From: Marinobacterium aestuarii
GTDB lineage: Bacteria > Pseudomonadota > Gammaproteobacteria > Pseudomonadales > Balneatricaceae
Direction of reading: 5' to 3'
Assembly: GCF_001651805.1 (NCBI RefSeq)
Contig: NZ_CP015839.1
Span: 1,984,001-2,048,000, forward strand
DNA length: 64,000 nucleotides
In this document: piece after piece, positions 1-8,720 of the stretch
Layout of the letters: the number at the start of each line of letters is the position of its first letter
Numbering within the stretch: position 1 is the first letter of the stretch
The notes under the pieces: model-generated
The model's input: the letters and a program-made list of their open reading frames with translations, nothing else
Told to the model about the DNA's origin: nothing
Databases searched by the model: none
Translations under genes and position numbers: made by a program

Positions 1-17
1 AGCTGAAAGTCCTATGC

Positions 18-93
18 GTCCCATTCGTCTAGTGGCCTAGGACACTGCCCTTTCACGGCAGTAACAGGGGTTCGAACCCCCTATGGGACGCCA
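18..93 (+). tRNA. tRNA-Glu (TTC)
   Basis: A complete cloverleaf of 76 bases. The acceptor stem pairs GTCCCAT with ATGGGAC, the anticodon arm is CTGCC-CTTTCAC-GGCAG with anticodon TTC, the T arm carries GGTTCGAACCCC, and the 3' CCA is encoded at 91-93. It sits 28 bases before a tRNA-Ala on the same strand, so the two are probably cotranscribed. Confidence 0.97.
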
Positions 94-121
94 CTTTCAG
101 GTTTTGCGTGAATTGTTTTAT

Positions 122-197
122 GGGGCCTTAGCTCAGCTGGGAGAGCGCGACGCTGGCAGCGTCGAGGTCGGGGGTTCGATCCCCCCAGGCTCCACCA
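122..197 (+). tRNA. tRNA-Ala (GGC)
   Basis: A complete cloverleaf with acceptor stem GGGGCCT/AGGCTCC, anticodon arm CGACG-CTGGCAG-CGTCG giving anticodon GGC, T arm GGGGG-TTCGATC-CCCCC and encoded CCA at 195-197. It is the second gene of a tandem Glu-Ala pair. Confidence 0.97.
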
Positions 198-530
198 ATT
201 CATGCACATGATTTCCTGCTCTATCTCTCTTGTCTGCTTGTTTTCTGTCGTTTTATTCCTCCGTAATTTTTACGCTCGTTATTCGTTTTGTCCTGTGTTT
301 CCGTTGATGTTTATGCTTCCTGTCCGTTGTTGCTGGGTGCTGCTCTGAGGTGCTTGTCTCCGGCTGTTTCTCCCTTGCTTCTTTTCTTCTTTGTTCTGGT
401 GGGTCGCGTTAATCGCTATGATGGTGCCGTGTGGTTGGCGTCTCAATGTGATGTGCGTCGGTCGAGTTGTGCGTGGCGGCCTGGTGGTGTCGGTTCGCGG
501 CATTCAGTGAGTAAGAGGAGTGTGGATTGC
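198..530. other. Intergenic region without a recognisable gene
   Basis: A pyrimidine-rich stretch between tRNA-Ala and the DUF2164 gene. An open frame runs upstream into that gene from 288, but its translation before 531 resembles no protein, and a good ribosome site (AAGAGGAG at 513-520) precedes the ATG at 531. I see no convincing terminator or RNA gene. Confidence 0.6.
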
Positions 531-785
531 ATGGCCCTGATTGAGTTTTCAAAGGAAGAGAAGGCATCTGTTGTGCTGCAGATTCAGCGCTATTTTCGGG
601 ATGAGCTGGAGCAGGACATTGGTCAGTTTGATGCCGAGTTTCTGCTGGATTTTTTCTCCGAAAAAGTAGGAGCCTACTACTACAATCGTGGCTTGTCGGA
701 TGCTCAGGCGGTGCTGAATGGCAAGCTGGATGATATAGCCGAGGCTATCAGTGAGATCGAAAAGCCGACAGAGTTTCTGCGCTAG
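531..785 (+). CDS. DUF2164 family protein
   Basis: An 84-residue acidic protein that matches the DUF2164 family in length and pattern (opening MALIEFSKEEKASV, then a helical region containing QRYFRDEL and FFSEKVGAYYYNRGL). The family is widespread in proteobacteria and has no assigned function. There is no signal peptide or membrane segment, so it is presumably cytosolic. The start at 531 is chosen because AAGAGGAG lies 10 bases upstream and because the residues encoded before it look non-coding. It precedes mtfA on the same strand. Confidence 0.85.
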   Translation: MALIEFSKEEKASVVLQIQRYFRDELEQDIGQFDAEFLLDFFSEKVGAYYYNRGLSDAQAVLNGKLDDIAEAISEIEKPTEFLR

Positions 786-848
786 TGTGCGGGGCCTGAT
801 TGCGGCTGTTGATTGTCTGTGGTGCTCTGGTGATTGCAGGTGGTGCTG

Positions 849-1613
849 ATGTGGAGTTTCAGGGCCTGGCGGCGCAGGCGTCTGCTGGAGAGGGCTGCGT
901 TGCCGCAGGCGCAGTGGCAGGAGTTGGTGGCATCGCTTGGGCTCTTGCGAGGCTTGAGTGCGGAGGAGTTACGGGATCTGCAGCAGCTGGTGCTGTTGTT
1001 CCTGGTGGAAAAGTCTGTGGTGGGTGTACAGGGGTTGGTGCTGAGTGATGCCATGCGTTTGCGCATTGCGGTGCAGGCCTGTCTGCCCGTGCTGGCGCTG
1101 GGGCTGGATTGGTACCGTGACGTGCGCAGCGTGCTGGTCTATCCCGGCGGTTTTGTCGCCCGACATGAATATCAGGACGAGGATGGCGTGGTGCATGTCG
1201 AGCGTGCGGCGCTCAGTGGTGAGGCCTGGGAACAGGGGCCTGTGATCCTGTCGTGGGAGGATGTGGAGGCGGAGGCACCTGCGGGTGTCAATCTGGTGAT
1301 TCACGAGTTCGCCCATAAGCTGGATATGCTCAACGGCGCGGCCAATGGCTTGCCGCCGCTGCATGCGGGCATGTCGGTGCAGCAGTGGGCGGTGGATTTT
1401 GCTGCGGCCTATGCGGGCCTTGCGACTGAGGCTGAGTTGGGTGGGGCTATGGCGCTGGATGCCTATGCGGCACAGGATCCGGCGGAGTGTTTTGCAGTGC
1501 TGAGCGAGGCGTTCTTTGCGGCGCCTGATCTATTGCAGGGCAGCTACCCTGAGGTGTATGGGCAGCTGCGTCTGTTTTATCGGCAGGATCCGCTGTTACG
1601 CCTGGGTGGCTGA
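849..1613 (+). CDS. mtfA: MtfA zinc metallopeptidase
   Basis: A 254-residue protein of the MtfA family. In enterobacteria MtfA binds and inactivates the repressor Mlc (DgsA), so adjusting glucose phosphotransferase expression, and it has aminopeptidase activity. The zinc-binding HEFAH motif (H152-E153-xx-H156) sits in VNLVIHEFAHKLDMLNG, and the family block AYAAQDPAECFAVLSEAFF follows, supplying the third ligand region. A TTG at 834 could extend the frame by five codons; ATG 849 gives the arginine-rich MWSFRAWRRRR start common in pseudomonad homologues. Whether an Mlc partner exists in this organism cannot be seen here. Confidence 0.93.
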   Translation: MWSFRAWRRRRLLERAALPQAQWQELVASLGLLRGLSAEELRDLQQLVLLFLVEKSVVGVQGLVLSDAMRLRIAVQACLPVLALGLDWYRDVRSVLVYPGGFVARHEYQDEDGVVHVERAALSGEAWEQGPVILSWEDVEAEAPAGVNLVIHEFAHKLDMLNGAANGLPPLHAGMSVQQWAVDFAAAYAGLATEAELGGAMALDAYAAQDPAECFAVLSEAFFAAPDLLQGSYPEVYGQLRLFYRQDPLLRLGG

Positions 1614-1620
1614 AGTGGCT

Positions 1621-1896
1621 TCAGGCGGGGTTGCGGGCTGTGCGTGCGGTTTCGACCCAGAGCGCAGCGATGCCGGCCTTGTCGGCGTCGCTGAGGCGAT
1701 CAACGGCGAAGGCGCTTTCCAGGCTCAGGTTAACGCTGTTGTCTAGCAGGTCGCAGTCGGCGGGCTCGGTGCTGGCGGCCAGGCTCAGGTGGCCCAGCAG
1801 GTAGCTGCAATAGAACAGACGGTCATTGTCGTCGGTGCTCTGTTCCTGTGTTAGCAGGTAGTTGTGGAGGCTGTCGCTGTAATCGTTGGGGGTCAT
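1621..1896 (-). CDS. YfcL family protein
   Basis: A 91-residue acidic helical protein that resembles Escherichia coli YfcL in length and pattern (FYCSYLLGHLSLA near residue 29, LESAFAVDRLSDADKAGI in the second half). The function of the family is unknown. Its ATG overlaps the 3' end of the upstream DUF3108 gene by four bases (ATGA), which indicates translational coupling. It converges with mtfA with only seven bases between the stop codons. Confidence 0.85.
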   Translation of the reverse strand: MTPNDYSDSLHNYLLTQEQSTDDNDRLFYCSYLLGHLSLAASTEPADCDLLDNSVNLSLESAFAVDRLSDADKAGIAALWVETARTARNPA

Positions 1897-2612
1897 GGAG
1901 ACTCTACCTTCTTCAGTAGCAGTTGTGCTTTCTTGCCATCGCTTTCAATTTGGTAAAGCTTGACGATCATGTAATCCAGTTCGGGTGCAAACCAGATGTA
2001 GGTTTCGCGCTTGGCGTCTTCACCGCGGTCGCGCTGTACCTTGATGGCATCAAAGGTGCCGGCGGGGGTGTCGACCGACTCGGTGCCCAGAACTTCGAAG
2101 TCATATTGCTTGAGGCTGCCGCCGTCGGCGACCGGATAGCTGAGCTTGGTCTTGCCGCTGGGAAGGTCGAGGCGGATCTGCATCTGGTAACCGAGCTTGT
2201 CGAGGGTGCCGATGGGGATGTCCATCTGCCAGGGCTTGTTGTCAACGTCGTTGGTGACCCGGGTGTTGGGCCAGTCGAAGTTGAGGGTGGCGTCGCGGCG
2301 CTTGCCGAATACCTTGTGGTGGTACTGATACTCTTGCGGTACGACTTGCAGGTTATCAAGGGTGAAGCGGCTGCTTTCCTCAATGCCGGCAATGGCCGCG
2401 TCAGCGGTGCTGGTGAGTAGCCATTGGCCGTCGTTCTGCTGGCGCAGTTCGCGCACCGCTTCGAGGGTCAGTTCGATGCCAACATCCAGGTGTGATTCGT
2501 ACAGGGCGCGAAAGGGCTTCAGTTCGGTTGGGGTGCTCAGTGCCTGGGCGCTGATGCTGCTGCCCAGAAGTAGGGTGCAGCACAGGATCTGTTTTATCCG
2601 GCGGTACATCAT
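1893..2612 (-). CDS. DUF3108 periplasmic protein
   Basis: A 239-residue protein with an N-terminal signal peptide (IKQILCCTLLLGSSISAQA, cleavage expected near residue 24), hence exported to the periplasm or held at the envelope. The rest is a beta-rich DUF3108 domain (FRALYESHLDVGIELTLEAV near the mature N-terminus and ETYIWFAPELDYMIVKL near the C-terminus). The function is unknown. The gene lies downstream of purN on the same strand, an arrangement I recall from Pseudomonas. A second Met codon directly after the first is an equally possible start. Confidence 0.88.
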   Translation of the reverse strand: MMYRRIKQILCCTLLLGSSISAQALSTPTELKPFRALYESHLDVGIELTLEAVRELRQQNDGQWLLTSTADAAIAGIEESSRFTLDNLQVVPQEYQYHHKVFGKRRDATLNFDWPNTRVTNDVDNKPWQMDIPIGTLDKLGYQMQIRLDLPSGKTKLSYPVADGGSLKQYDFEVLGTESVDTPAGTFDAIKVQRDRGEDAKRETYIWFAPELDYMIVKLYQIESDGKKAQLLLKKVESP

Positions 2613-2715
2613 TGGAGCTCCGTGTGGGTTGCGCAGTGCGGTGGCTGGCGGTCAGGGTTTAAACCTGTCCGGCGCCCGCTCAGGGGTGGTGCGCCGGTTG
2701 GTCTATGCTCTGGAT

Positions 2716-3357
2716 TTATACGCGCTGTCCGCTTGCCGGTAACTGAATACCATCCAGTGTCACGCCCGTTGCCTCAAGTGTGAGGCGCTCGGCGCAGAAC
2801 CACTCTACCGCCAGTGGGTAGATGTCATGCTCGCGCACCTGGACCTGCTGTTGCAGGCTTTCGATACTGGTGTCGGCTGCGATGGGTACCGCTGCCTGCA
2901 GAATAAGCGGGCCGCCGTCGAGCTCCGGGGTCACGAAATGCACAGTGCAGCCATGTTCGCTGTCGCCGGCCTCAATCGCCCGCTGGTGCGTGTGCAGGCC
3001 CTTGTATTTGGGCAGCAGTGACGGGTGGATGTTAAACATTCGGCCCAGGTAATGGCGTACGAAGTCGGCGGTTAGGATGCGCATAAAACCCGCCAGCACG
3101 ATCAGGTCGGGTTCTTGCTGGTCGATCAGCGCCTGCAGAGCGCCGTCAAACGCCTCGCGGGATTCGTGCTGGGTGTGGTCCAGCAGCAGGGCATCGATGC
3201 CGGCATCGCGTGCACGCTCCAGGCCTCTGACGCCTGGCTTGTTGCTGATCACGGCGACGATGCGGCCATTGATGCGGCCCGACTGGGTCGCATCAATGAG
3301 TGCCTGCAGATTACTGCCGCTGCCCGAAAGCAGTACCACAATCCGCTTTTGTGTCAC
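2716..3357 (-). CDS. purN: Phosphoribosylglycinamide formyltransferase PurN
   Basis: GAR transformylase of purine biosynthesis: it transfers a formyl group from 10-formyltetrahydrofolate to glycinamide ribonucleotide. The 213-residue length matches E. coli PurN (about 212). The phosphate-binding LLSGSGSNLQALI loop is at the N-terminus, and the catalytic Asn-x-His lies in RMFNIHPSLLPKYKG, with the catalytic Asp in TPELDGGPLI. The start is taken as GTG at 3357, two bases after the purM stop codon; the frame is open further upstream, but that part is antisense-like sequence inside purM. It forms an operon with purM. Confidence 0.96.
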   Translation of the reverse strand: MTQKRIVVLLSGSGSNLQALIDATQSGRINGRIVAVISNKPGVRGLERARDAGIDALLLDHTQHESREAFDGALQALIDQQEPDLIVLAGFMRILTADFVRHYLGRMFNIHPSLLPKYKGLHTHQRAIEAGDSEHGCTVHFVTPELDGGPLILQAAVPIAADTSIESLQQQVQVREHDIYPLAVEWFCAERLTLEATGVTLDGIQLPASGQRV

Positions 3358-3359
3358 GC

Positions 3360-4418
3360 TCAGGCCTCCGCGCTGCGCAGTTCGACCTGCTCCTCGCCAT
3401 CCTGTGCGTCTTCGATCTGGCCGATCACCCAGGCATTTTCGCCGGCGGCGGTCAGCAGTGCCAGGGCGCTGTCGGCTTCGGCTGCCGGTACGGCGATAAC
3501 CATGCCGACGCCGCAATTGAAGGTGCGGTACATTTCGCGCGCATCAACATTGCCGTTGCTCTGCAGCCACTGGAATACGGGCGGCAGTTTCCAGGAGGCG
3601 GTGTTGATCACGGCCTTGCTGGACTTGGGCAGGACGCGGGGGATGTTTTCCAGCAGGCCGCCGCCGGTGATGTGGGACAGAGCGTTGACCTGGCTGTCCT
3701 TGATCAGCTGCAGTACGGACTTGACGTAGATGCGGGTCGGCGCCATCAGGGCGTCGGCCAGGGTGCCGTCGCCCATGGGCTGGTTGAGGTCGGCCTTGCT
3801 GACTTCAATGATCTTGCGGATCAGGGAGTAGCCGTTGGAGTGAGGGCCTGAAGCGGCCAGGGCAATCAGGCTGTCGCCGGCCTGTACACGGCTGCCATCG
3901 ATAATGTCGGCCTTTTCAACCACGCCCACGCAGAAGCCGGCCAGATCGTAGTCTTCGCCCTCGTACATGCCTGGCATTTCGGCGGTTTCGCCGCCTACCA
4001 GTGCGGCGCCTGCCAGTTCGCAGCCGCGGCCGATGCCGGTCACGACGTCGGCGGCGGTGTCGATGTTGAGCTTGCCGGTGGCGTAGTAGTCGAGGAAGAA
4101 CAGCGGTTCGGCGCCGGCGACAATCAGGTCGTTGACGCACATGGCAACCAGGTCAATGCCGATGGTGTCATGCTTTTTCAGGTCCATGGCCAGGCGCAGC
4201 TTGGTGCCGACCCCGTCGGTTCCGGATACGAGGACAGGCTGGCGATATCCGGCCGGGATTTCGCACAGGGCGCCGAAGCCGCCGAGTCCGCCCATGACTT
4301 CAGGGCGCGCAGTGCGTTTGGCGACGCCCTTGATACGCTCAATCAGGGCGTTACCCGCGTCGATATCGACACCAGCGTCTTTATAGCTCAGTGATGTTTT
4401 GTCGGATGCGGTAGACAT
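3360..4418 (-). CDS. purM: Phosphoribosylformylglycinamidine cyclo-ligase PurM
   Basis: AIR synthetase, 352 residues, which closes the imidazole ring of FGAM to AIR using ATP in purine biosynthesis. Typical PurM blocks are visible: [12 protein letters not shown] at the N-terminus, [34 protein letters not shown] and [13 protein letters not shown]. It is first in a purM-purN operon and diverges from the DUF2066 gene across a gap of 150 bases, which must carry promoters for both directions. Confidence 0.97.
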   Translation of the reverse strand: MSTASDKTSLSYKDAGVDIDAGNALIERIKGVAKRTARPEVMGGLGGFGALCEIPAGYRQPVLVSGTDGVGTKLRLAMDLKKHDTIGIDLVAMCVNDLIVAGAEPLFFLDYYATGKLNIDTAADVVTGIGRGCELAGAALVGGETAEMPGMYEGEDYDLAGFCVGVVEKADIIDGSRVQAGDSLIALAASGPHSNGYSLIRKIIEVSKADLNQPMGDGTLADALMAPTRIYVKSVLQLIKDSQVNALSHITGGGLLENIPRVLPKSSKAVINTASWKLPPVFQWLQSNGNVDAREMYRTFNCGVGMVIAVPAAEADSALALLTAAGENAWVIGQIEDAQDGEEQVELRSAEA

Positions 4419-4568
4419 GAATCAGATAACCTTTCAGCAACGGGGATTGGCGGCAAAAAAATGAAGGCGACATTCTATCAGGTTGCGCGTGGGGCGGCTA
4501 TTGTGTGTTAGAGTTTAAGCGTCTTTTGCCTCGCTGTTCGCCGGTTTTATCGTAGTTGGGAATACCTC

Positions 4569-5621
4569 ATGTTTATCAAATGCTTGCGTCAGGTTTTTGC
4601 CTGTGCCGCGCTGCTGTGGGCGATCTCTGCCGGTGCTGTTACTGTGCCGGGGCTTTACAGTGCTGAAATAAATGTTGCCCGCGCAGGGACGGTGCCCAAT
4701 CTGCAGCAGATCACCGAAGGTTTGGCACAGGTGCTGATCAAGCTCAGCGGCAGCGCCGAGGTTGCGGCCGAGGCGGGCTATGGCGCGGTGCTGGCCCAGG
4801 CGCAGGGCTTGCTGAGCGAGTATGCCTATCGTAGCTCGGACGAGGGTGAGCACTGGCTACAGCTGCACTACGCTGCGGCGCCGCTTGATGAGCTGTTGCA
4901 GGATGCCGGTATTCGGGGCCCCGGTCAGCAACGTCCGGCGCTGCTGTTGTGGCTGGTGGCCAAGCAGGCCGGGGCGGTTGAAGACTATATTACGGCGGAT
5001 CATCCGGCCCTGCAGGCGCTGGTGGCGCAGGCGCAGCGTCGTGGTCTGGCGTTGCAGCTGCCGTTGCTGGATCTGCAGGACCTGCAGCAACTGCCGCCGG
5101 AGTTGCTCTGGCAGCAGGCCTCGGATGAGGTGCGTCTGGCATCCCAGCGCTATGCGCCCGATGCGGTGCTGGCCGGCCGGATATGGTTCGAAGGTGGATT
5201 CTGGTTCAGTGAGTTCGAATTTGCGGGTGAGCGGCGTGAGACGCAGCTTTTTACACCTTTCGGCGAGCTGGATGAGCAGATGACGGACGTCGTTGATAGG
5301 GTGGCGGATTCTTTGCTGCAGATACCTGAGCTGGCGCCGCTGGATTACCGGCCCCAGGGGCTGGTGCTGCAGATCGATGGGATTAGTGGTCAGGCGGATT
5401 ATCTCGCCCTGGTTGAGCGTTTGCGTGCGAGCGAAGGGGTTATGGCAGTTTTCCCGGAACTCATATCTGCGGGGCGTCTGCGCCTGCGGCTGCAGCTTGA
5501 TACCAGTGTGGAACAGTTGCAGGAAACGCTGCGTCTGGATAATCGCCTGACGCCGGTGGGTCGAATGGATGGCGTTTATATGCCGGACACAGGTTTGCTG
5601 CAGTATCGTTGGCAGAACTGA
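4569..5621 (+). CDS. DUF2066 domain-containing exported protein
   Basis: A 350-residue protein with an N-terminal signal peptide (FACAALLWAISAGAVTV, cleavage near residue 23) followed by a DUF2066 region (LYSAEINVARAGTVPNLQQI to LLLWLVAKQAG). The function is unknown; it probably acts in the periplasm. It heads a same-strand run with the AI-2E family permease and hda, divergent from purMN. The same neighbourhood occurs in Pseudomonas, which supports the call. Confidence 0.88.
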   Translation: MFIKCLRQVFACAALLWAISAGAVTVPGLYSAEINVARAGTVPNLQQITEGLAQVLIKLSGSAEVAAEAGYGAVLAQAQGLLSEYAYRSSDEGEHWLQLHYAAAPLDELLQDAGIRGPGQQRPALLLWLVAKQAGAVEDYITADHPALQALVAQAQRRGLALQLPLLDLQDLQQLPPELLWQQASDEVRLASQRYAPDAVLAGRIWFEGGFWFSEFEFAGERRETQLFTPFGELDEQMTDVVDRVADSLLQIPELAPLDYRPQGLVLQIDGISGQADYLALVERLRASEGVMAVFPELISAGRLRLRLQLDTSVEQLQETLRLDNRLTPVGRMDGVYMPDTGLLQYRWQN

Positions 5622-5644
5622 AACATGGATAGGGAAGGCATCGT

Positions 5645-6742
5645 ATGACGGAATCGCAACGCTGGTTTTTACTGATCGTCACCCTGATCCTGGGGGCGCT
5701 GGTGTATATGCTGGCGCCGATTCTGACGCCTTTCCTGGTGGGTGCCCTGTTGGCCTACCTGTTTGATCCGGTGGCGGATCGGCTGGAGGCGGCGAAGTTT
5801 GGCCGTACCGGCGCCGTGGTGACGGTGTTCGTGTTCATGACGGCCGTGCTGGCACTGACGGTACTGTTGCTGCTGCCGCAGCTGGGGCGTCAGATTCAGG
5901 TGCTGCTGGAACGGGTTCCCATGATTATCGATCTGGTTGAGAAGCGCCTGGTGCCGCTGCTCGAATCAACCCTGGGGGTGGATCTGGCGGCCATGGACCT
6001 GGGTACGCTGAAATCCATGCTGGCGGGCAACTGGCAGCAGACCGGCAGTCTGATGGCGCAGCTTGCAGGGGGGATTACCCGTTCAGGTCTGGCGGTGCTC
6101 GCCTGGATCGCCAACCTGGTGCTGATTCCGGTGGTGCTGTTTTATCTGCTGCGGGACTGGGATCTGATGATGGCGCGCATTCGCATGTTGCTGCCGCGCT
6201 ACCTGGAGCCCAGGGTCGCGCTCTGGGCTAACGAATGCGATGAGGTTCTGGGTGCCTTTATAAAGGGGCAGCTGCTGGTCATGCTGGCATTGGGCATCAT
6301 TTATGCCGTCGGTCTGTGGCTGGTAGGGCTTGATATTGCGCTGTTGATTGGTATGCTGGCCGGCCTTGCCAGTATCGTGCCCTATATGGGCTTTATTATC
6401 GGTATCTTTGTTGCGGGCATTGCAGCCTTTATTCAGTTTCAGGATCCGATGGTGCTGTTCTGGGTGGGGGCGGTGTTCGCCGTCGGCCAGGCGCTAGAAG
6501 GCATGGTGCTGACACCATTGCTGGTGGGGGATCGGATAGGGCTGCATCCTGTGGCCGTGATCTTTGCGATCATGGCGGGCGGGCAGCTGTTCGGGTTCGT
6601 TGGCGTATTGCTGGCGCTGCCGGTTGCAGCGGTGATCATGGTGCTGTTGCGCCATTTGCACCAGGGTTACAAGAGCAGCACGCTGTATGGGTCGGCGCAG
6701 GTTGCCGAAGTGGAATTGCTGAATACAGAAGCGGATGAATAA
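5645..6742 (+). CDS. AI-2E family transporter (PerM-like permease)
   Basis: A 365-residue inner-membrane protein with a cluster of hydrophobic helices at each end (WFLLIVTLILGALVYMLAPI at the N-terminus; LLIGMLAGLASIVPYMGFII and further helices toward the C-terminus) around a soluble central stretch. This is the AI-2E/PerM exporter arrangement and usual length. Substrates of this family vary and cannot be predicted; autoinducer export should not be assumed. AGGGAAGG lies upstream of the ATG. Its last eight bases overlap the hda start, so translation is probably coupled. Confidence 0.93.
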   Translation: MTESQRWFLLIVTLILGALVYMLAPILTPFLVGALLAYLFDPVADRLEAAKFGRTGAVVTVFVFMTAVLALTVLLLLPQLGRQIQVLLERVPMIIDLVEKRLVPLLESTLGVDLAAMDLGTLKSMLAGNWQQTGSLMAQLAGGITRSGLAVLAWIANLVLIPVVLFYLLRDWDLMMARIRMLLPRYLEPRVALWANECDEVLGAFIKGQLLVMLALGIIYAVGLWLVGLDIALLIGMLAGLASIVPYMGFIIGIFVAGIAAFIQFQDPMVLFWVGAVFAVGQALEGMVLTPLLVGDRIGLHPVAVIFAIMAGGQLFGFVGVLLALPVAAVIMVLLRHLHQGYKSSTLYGSAQVAEVELLNTEADE

Positions 6743-7439
6743 CACGGCTCCTTTCCAACTCCCGCTCGGCGTATCGCTGCGGGATGATGCGCGTTTTGAG
6801 AATTATCTGACCGGCGCCAACGGCCTGGCTCGCGCAATGTTGCAGCAGGCGGCCGAAGGTGAGGGTGAGCTGCTGCTCTACCTCTGGGGGACTCCAGGGG
6901 TTGGCTGTACCCATTTGTTGCAGGCCACCTGCCACGCCAGCGAGCCCGCACGCCGTACCGCGGTCTATCTGCCGCTGCAGGAGCTGCTGCACCTGGGCCC
7001 CGGCATTCTGGATGGCATGGAACATCTGGATCTGGTGTGCATCGACAATGTGCAGCTGGTGACGGGCAATAAGCAGTGGGAAGAAGGGCTGTTTCACTTC
7101 TTTAACCGCATCCGCGCACAGAACAACCGTCTGGTGGTGGCGGCCAGCAGTGCTCCGCGCCAGCTGGGTATCAAGCTGCCGGATCTGGCGTCGCGCCTGA
7201 GCTGGGGCATGGTGTTTCAGCTGCATGCGCTGCCGGATGAAGACAAGGAGCGCGCTCTGCAGCTGCGTGCCCAGGCCCGCGGCTTCCAGCTATCCAGTGA
7301 AGTGGTGCGCTACCTGATTCATCATGCCAGTCGCGATATGGGCGACCTGTTCGGCCTGCTCGATCGGCTGGATCAGGCATCCCTGAGTGCCAAGCGCAAG
7401 ATCACCATTCCCTTTATCAAGCAGGAGATGGGCTGGTAG
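6735..7439 (+). CDS. hda: DnaA regulatory inactivator Hda
   Basis: A 234-residue AAA+ protein related to DnaA. With the DNA-loaded sliding clamp it stimulates ATP hydrolysis by DnaA and so prevents over-initiation of replication. Seen here: the N-terminal QLPLGVSLRDDARFENYLTG that holds the clamp-binding region, a variant Walker A (WGTPGVGCTHLLQA, with Cys-Thr in place of Lys-Thr/Ser) typical of pseudomonad Hda, Walker B-like LVCIDNVQLV, and the sensor region LPDLASRLSWGMVFQL. It overlaps the upstream permease gene by eight bases. Confidence 0.95.
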   Translation: MNNTAPFQLPLGVSLRDDARFENYLTGANGLARAMLQQAAEGEGELLLYLWGTPGVGCTHLLQATCHASEPARRTAVYLPLQELLHLGPGILDGMEHLDLVCIDNVQLVTGNKQWEEGLFHFFNRIRAQNNRLVVAASSAPRQLGIKLPDLASRLSWGMVFQLHALPDEDKERALQLRAQARGFQLSSEVVRYLIHHASRDMGDLFGLLDRLDQASLSAKRKITIPFIKQEMGW

Positions 7440-7467
7440 CACCGGCTCTTACCCTGGCGTGTGTCTT

Positions 7468-7485
7468 GCCCCCGCGGGGGCTTTT
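7468..7485 (+). terminator. Possible intrinsic terminator after hda
   Basis: A 14-base perfect palindrome of GCCCCCG and CGGGGGC at 7468-7481 is followed by TTTT. The T tract is short and the loop tight, so this is a moderate candidate for the end of the DUF2066-permease-hda transcript. Confidence 0.5.
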
Positions 7486-7614
7486 CTGCATCATCCCTGT
7501 GCTGCCCGGCAGCCGTTTTCATGTCAGGCATGGCGTTGCCAACGGGCTGTGTCAACGGCTGTTGGCGATGAAAAATTTATAATCTATGTAAACCAGACCC
7601 CGGTGAGAAACAAC

Positions 7615-7830
7615 ATGTTAGACGAGCGGACAATGCGGGATTTCGGCGCCCGGGATGAAGACGAACAGCAGGCGTTTCTGACTCAGACCTGGTGCGACAA
7701 GTGTCAGCAGGCCAATCTTGGCATGCATACGGTGATCGAGTACGAACTCAAGGGTGTGCTGTTTATCGAGGGCAAGTGCACAGGCTGCGGTGAGCCGGTA
7801 CTGACCGAGCTTACGGATGACGACTTCTGA
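7615..7830 (+). CDS. Small CxxC/CxxC protein, putative zinc ribbon
   Basis: A 71-residue acidic protein with two Cys pairs, WCDKC near residue 25 and CTGC near residue 58, spaced like a small zinc ribbon. The middle (ANLGMHTVIEYELKGVLFIEG) would supply the beta strands. I do not recognise the family, and metal binding is inferred from the Cys pattern alone. The frame is open upstream from 7387, but the ATG at 7615 starts the protein-like part. The gene ends 20 bases before tcdA and may be cotranscribed with it. Confidence 0.75.
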   Translation: MLDERTMRDFGARDEDEQQAFLTQTWCDKCQQANLGMHTVIEYELKGVLFIEGKCTGCGEPVLTELTDDDF

Positions 7831-7850
7831 GTAGCAGGGTTGGGTGAACG

Positions 7851-8666
7851 GTGTCGAACGAATTTGAAAACCGCTTTGGTGGCACTCGCAGACTCTACGG
7901 TGTTGATACGGTTGAGCTTTATCGCCGCAGCCATGTATGCGTGGTGGGTATTGGTGGCGTGGGCTCCTGGGTTGCCGAGGGGCTGGCGCGCACGGCCATA
8001 GGCCGGATTACCCTGATCGATCTGGATGATATCTGTGTCACCAACACCAACCGTCAGATCCATGCGCTGAGCGGCAATATCGGCCGTTCCAAGGTCGAGG
8101 CCATGGCCGAACGGGTGCGGGCGATCAACCCCGAGGCGGTGGTTGCAGAAGTTGAGGAGTTTATCACCACGGAAAATGTCGCCGAGCTGATCAGTGGTGA
8201 CTTTGATTACGTGGTGGATGCCATCGACAGCCTGCGCGAAAAATCTGCCCTTATCGCGCACTGCAAGCGGCGCAAGATTCCGCTGATTACCATCGGCGGG
8301 GCTGGCGGCCAGGTGGACCCGACCCGCATCGACATCGCTGACCTGAGCCGCACCAGCCAGGATCCGCTGGCGGCCAAGGTGCGCTCCTGGCTGCGGCGTC
8401 ATTATGGCTTCAGTACCTCTAGAAAATTTGGCGTTGATTGCGTCTATTCGACCGAGCAGCTGGTGTACCCGCAGCCCGATGGCACTGTCTGCCAGCAGAA
8501 GACCCTCGCAGAGGGCAGTACGCGGCTGGATTGTGACGGCGGCTTTGGCGCCTCCGTTTGCGTTACCGCCAGTTTTGGTTTTGTGGCGGTCTCGCGGGTG
8601 CTGAAAAAGCTGCAGGAGCGCGAAGCCCGTCGTGTGGCGGCGCTGTCTGATGTGAGCCCGCTCTAG
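7851..8666 (+). CDS. tcdA: tRNA threonylcarbamoyladenosine dehydratase TcdA
   Basis: A 271-residue E1-like enzyme that cyclises N6-threonylcarbamoyladenosine at position 37 of tRNAs to ct6A, using ATP. The nucleotide-binding loop VVGIGGVGSWVAEGLAR is near residue 31, followed by ITLIDLDDICVTNTNRQ and DYVVDAIDSLREK, all diagnostic of this branch of the ThiF/MoeB family. Length agrees with E. coli TcdA (268). The start is GTG at 7851, because the N-terminus encoded from there (SNEFENRFGGTRRLYG) matches the family start. Confidence 0.94.
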   Translation: MSNEFENRFGGTRRLYGVDTVELYRRSHVCVVGIGGVGSWVAEGLARTAIGRITLIDLDDICVTNTNRQIHALSGNIGRSKVEAMAERVRAINPEAVVAEVEEFITTENVAELISGDFDYVVDAIDSLREKSALIAHCKRRKIPLITIGGAGGQVDPTRIDIADLSRTSQDPLAAKVRSWLRRHYGFSTSRKFGVDCVYSTEQLVYPQPDGTVCQQKTLAEGSTRLDCDGGFGASVCVTASFGFVAVSRVLKKLQEREARRVAALSDVSPL

Positions 8667-8720
8667 CCAGCGCCCTCGTGTTTTGTATGTGGTTTCTGTC
8701 TTTGAAGCACGCCTGGGTGC

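Noticed and set aside
288-530. N-terminal extension of the DUF2164 frame
   Set aside because: The extension is Cys- and Ser-rich and unlike the family; a strong ribosome site precedes ATG 531.
2716-3516. Longer purN frame starting at 3516
   Set aside because: The extra N-terminal residues are Arg-rich antisense-like sequence inside purM; the GTG at 3357 gives the expected PurN length.
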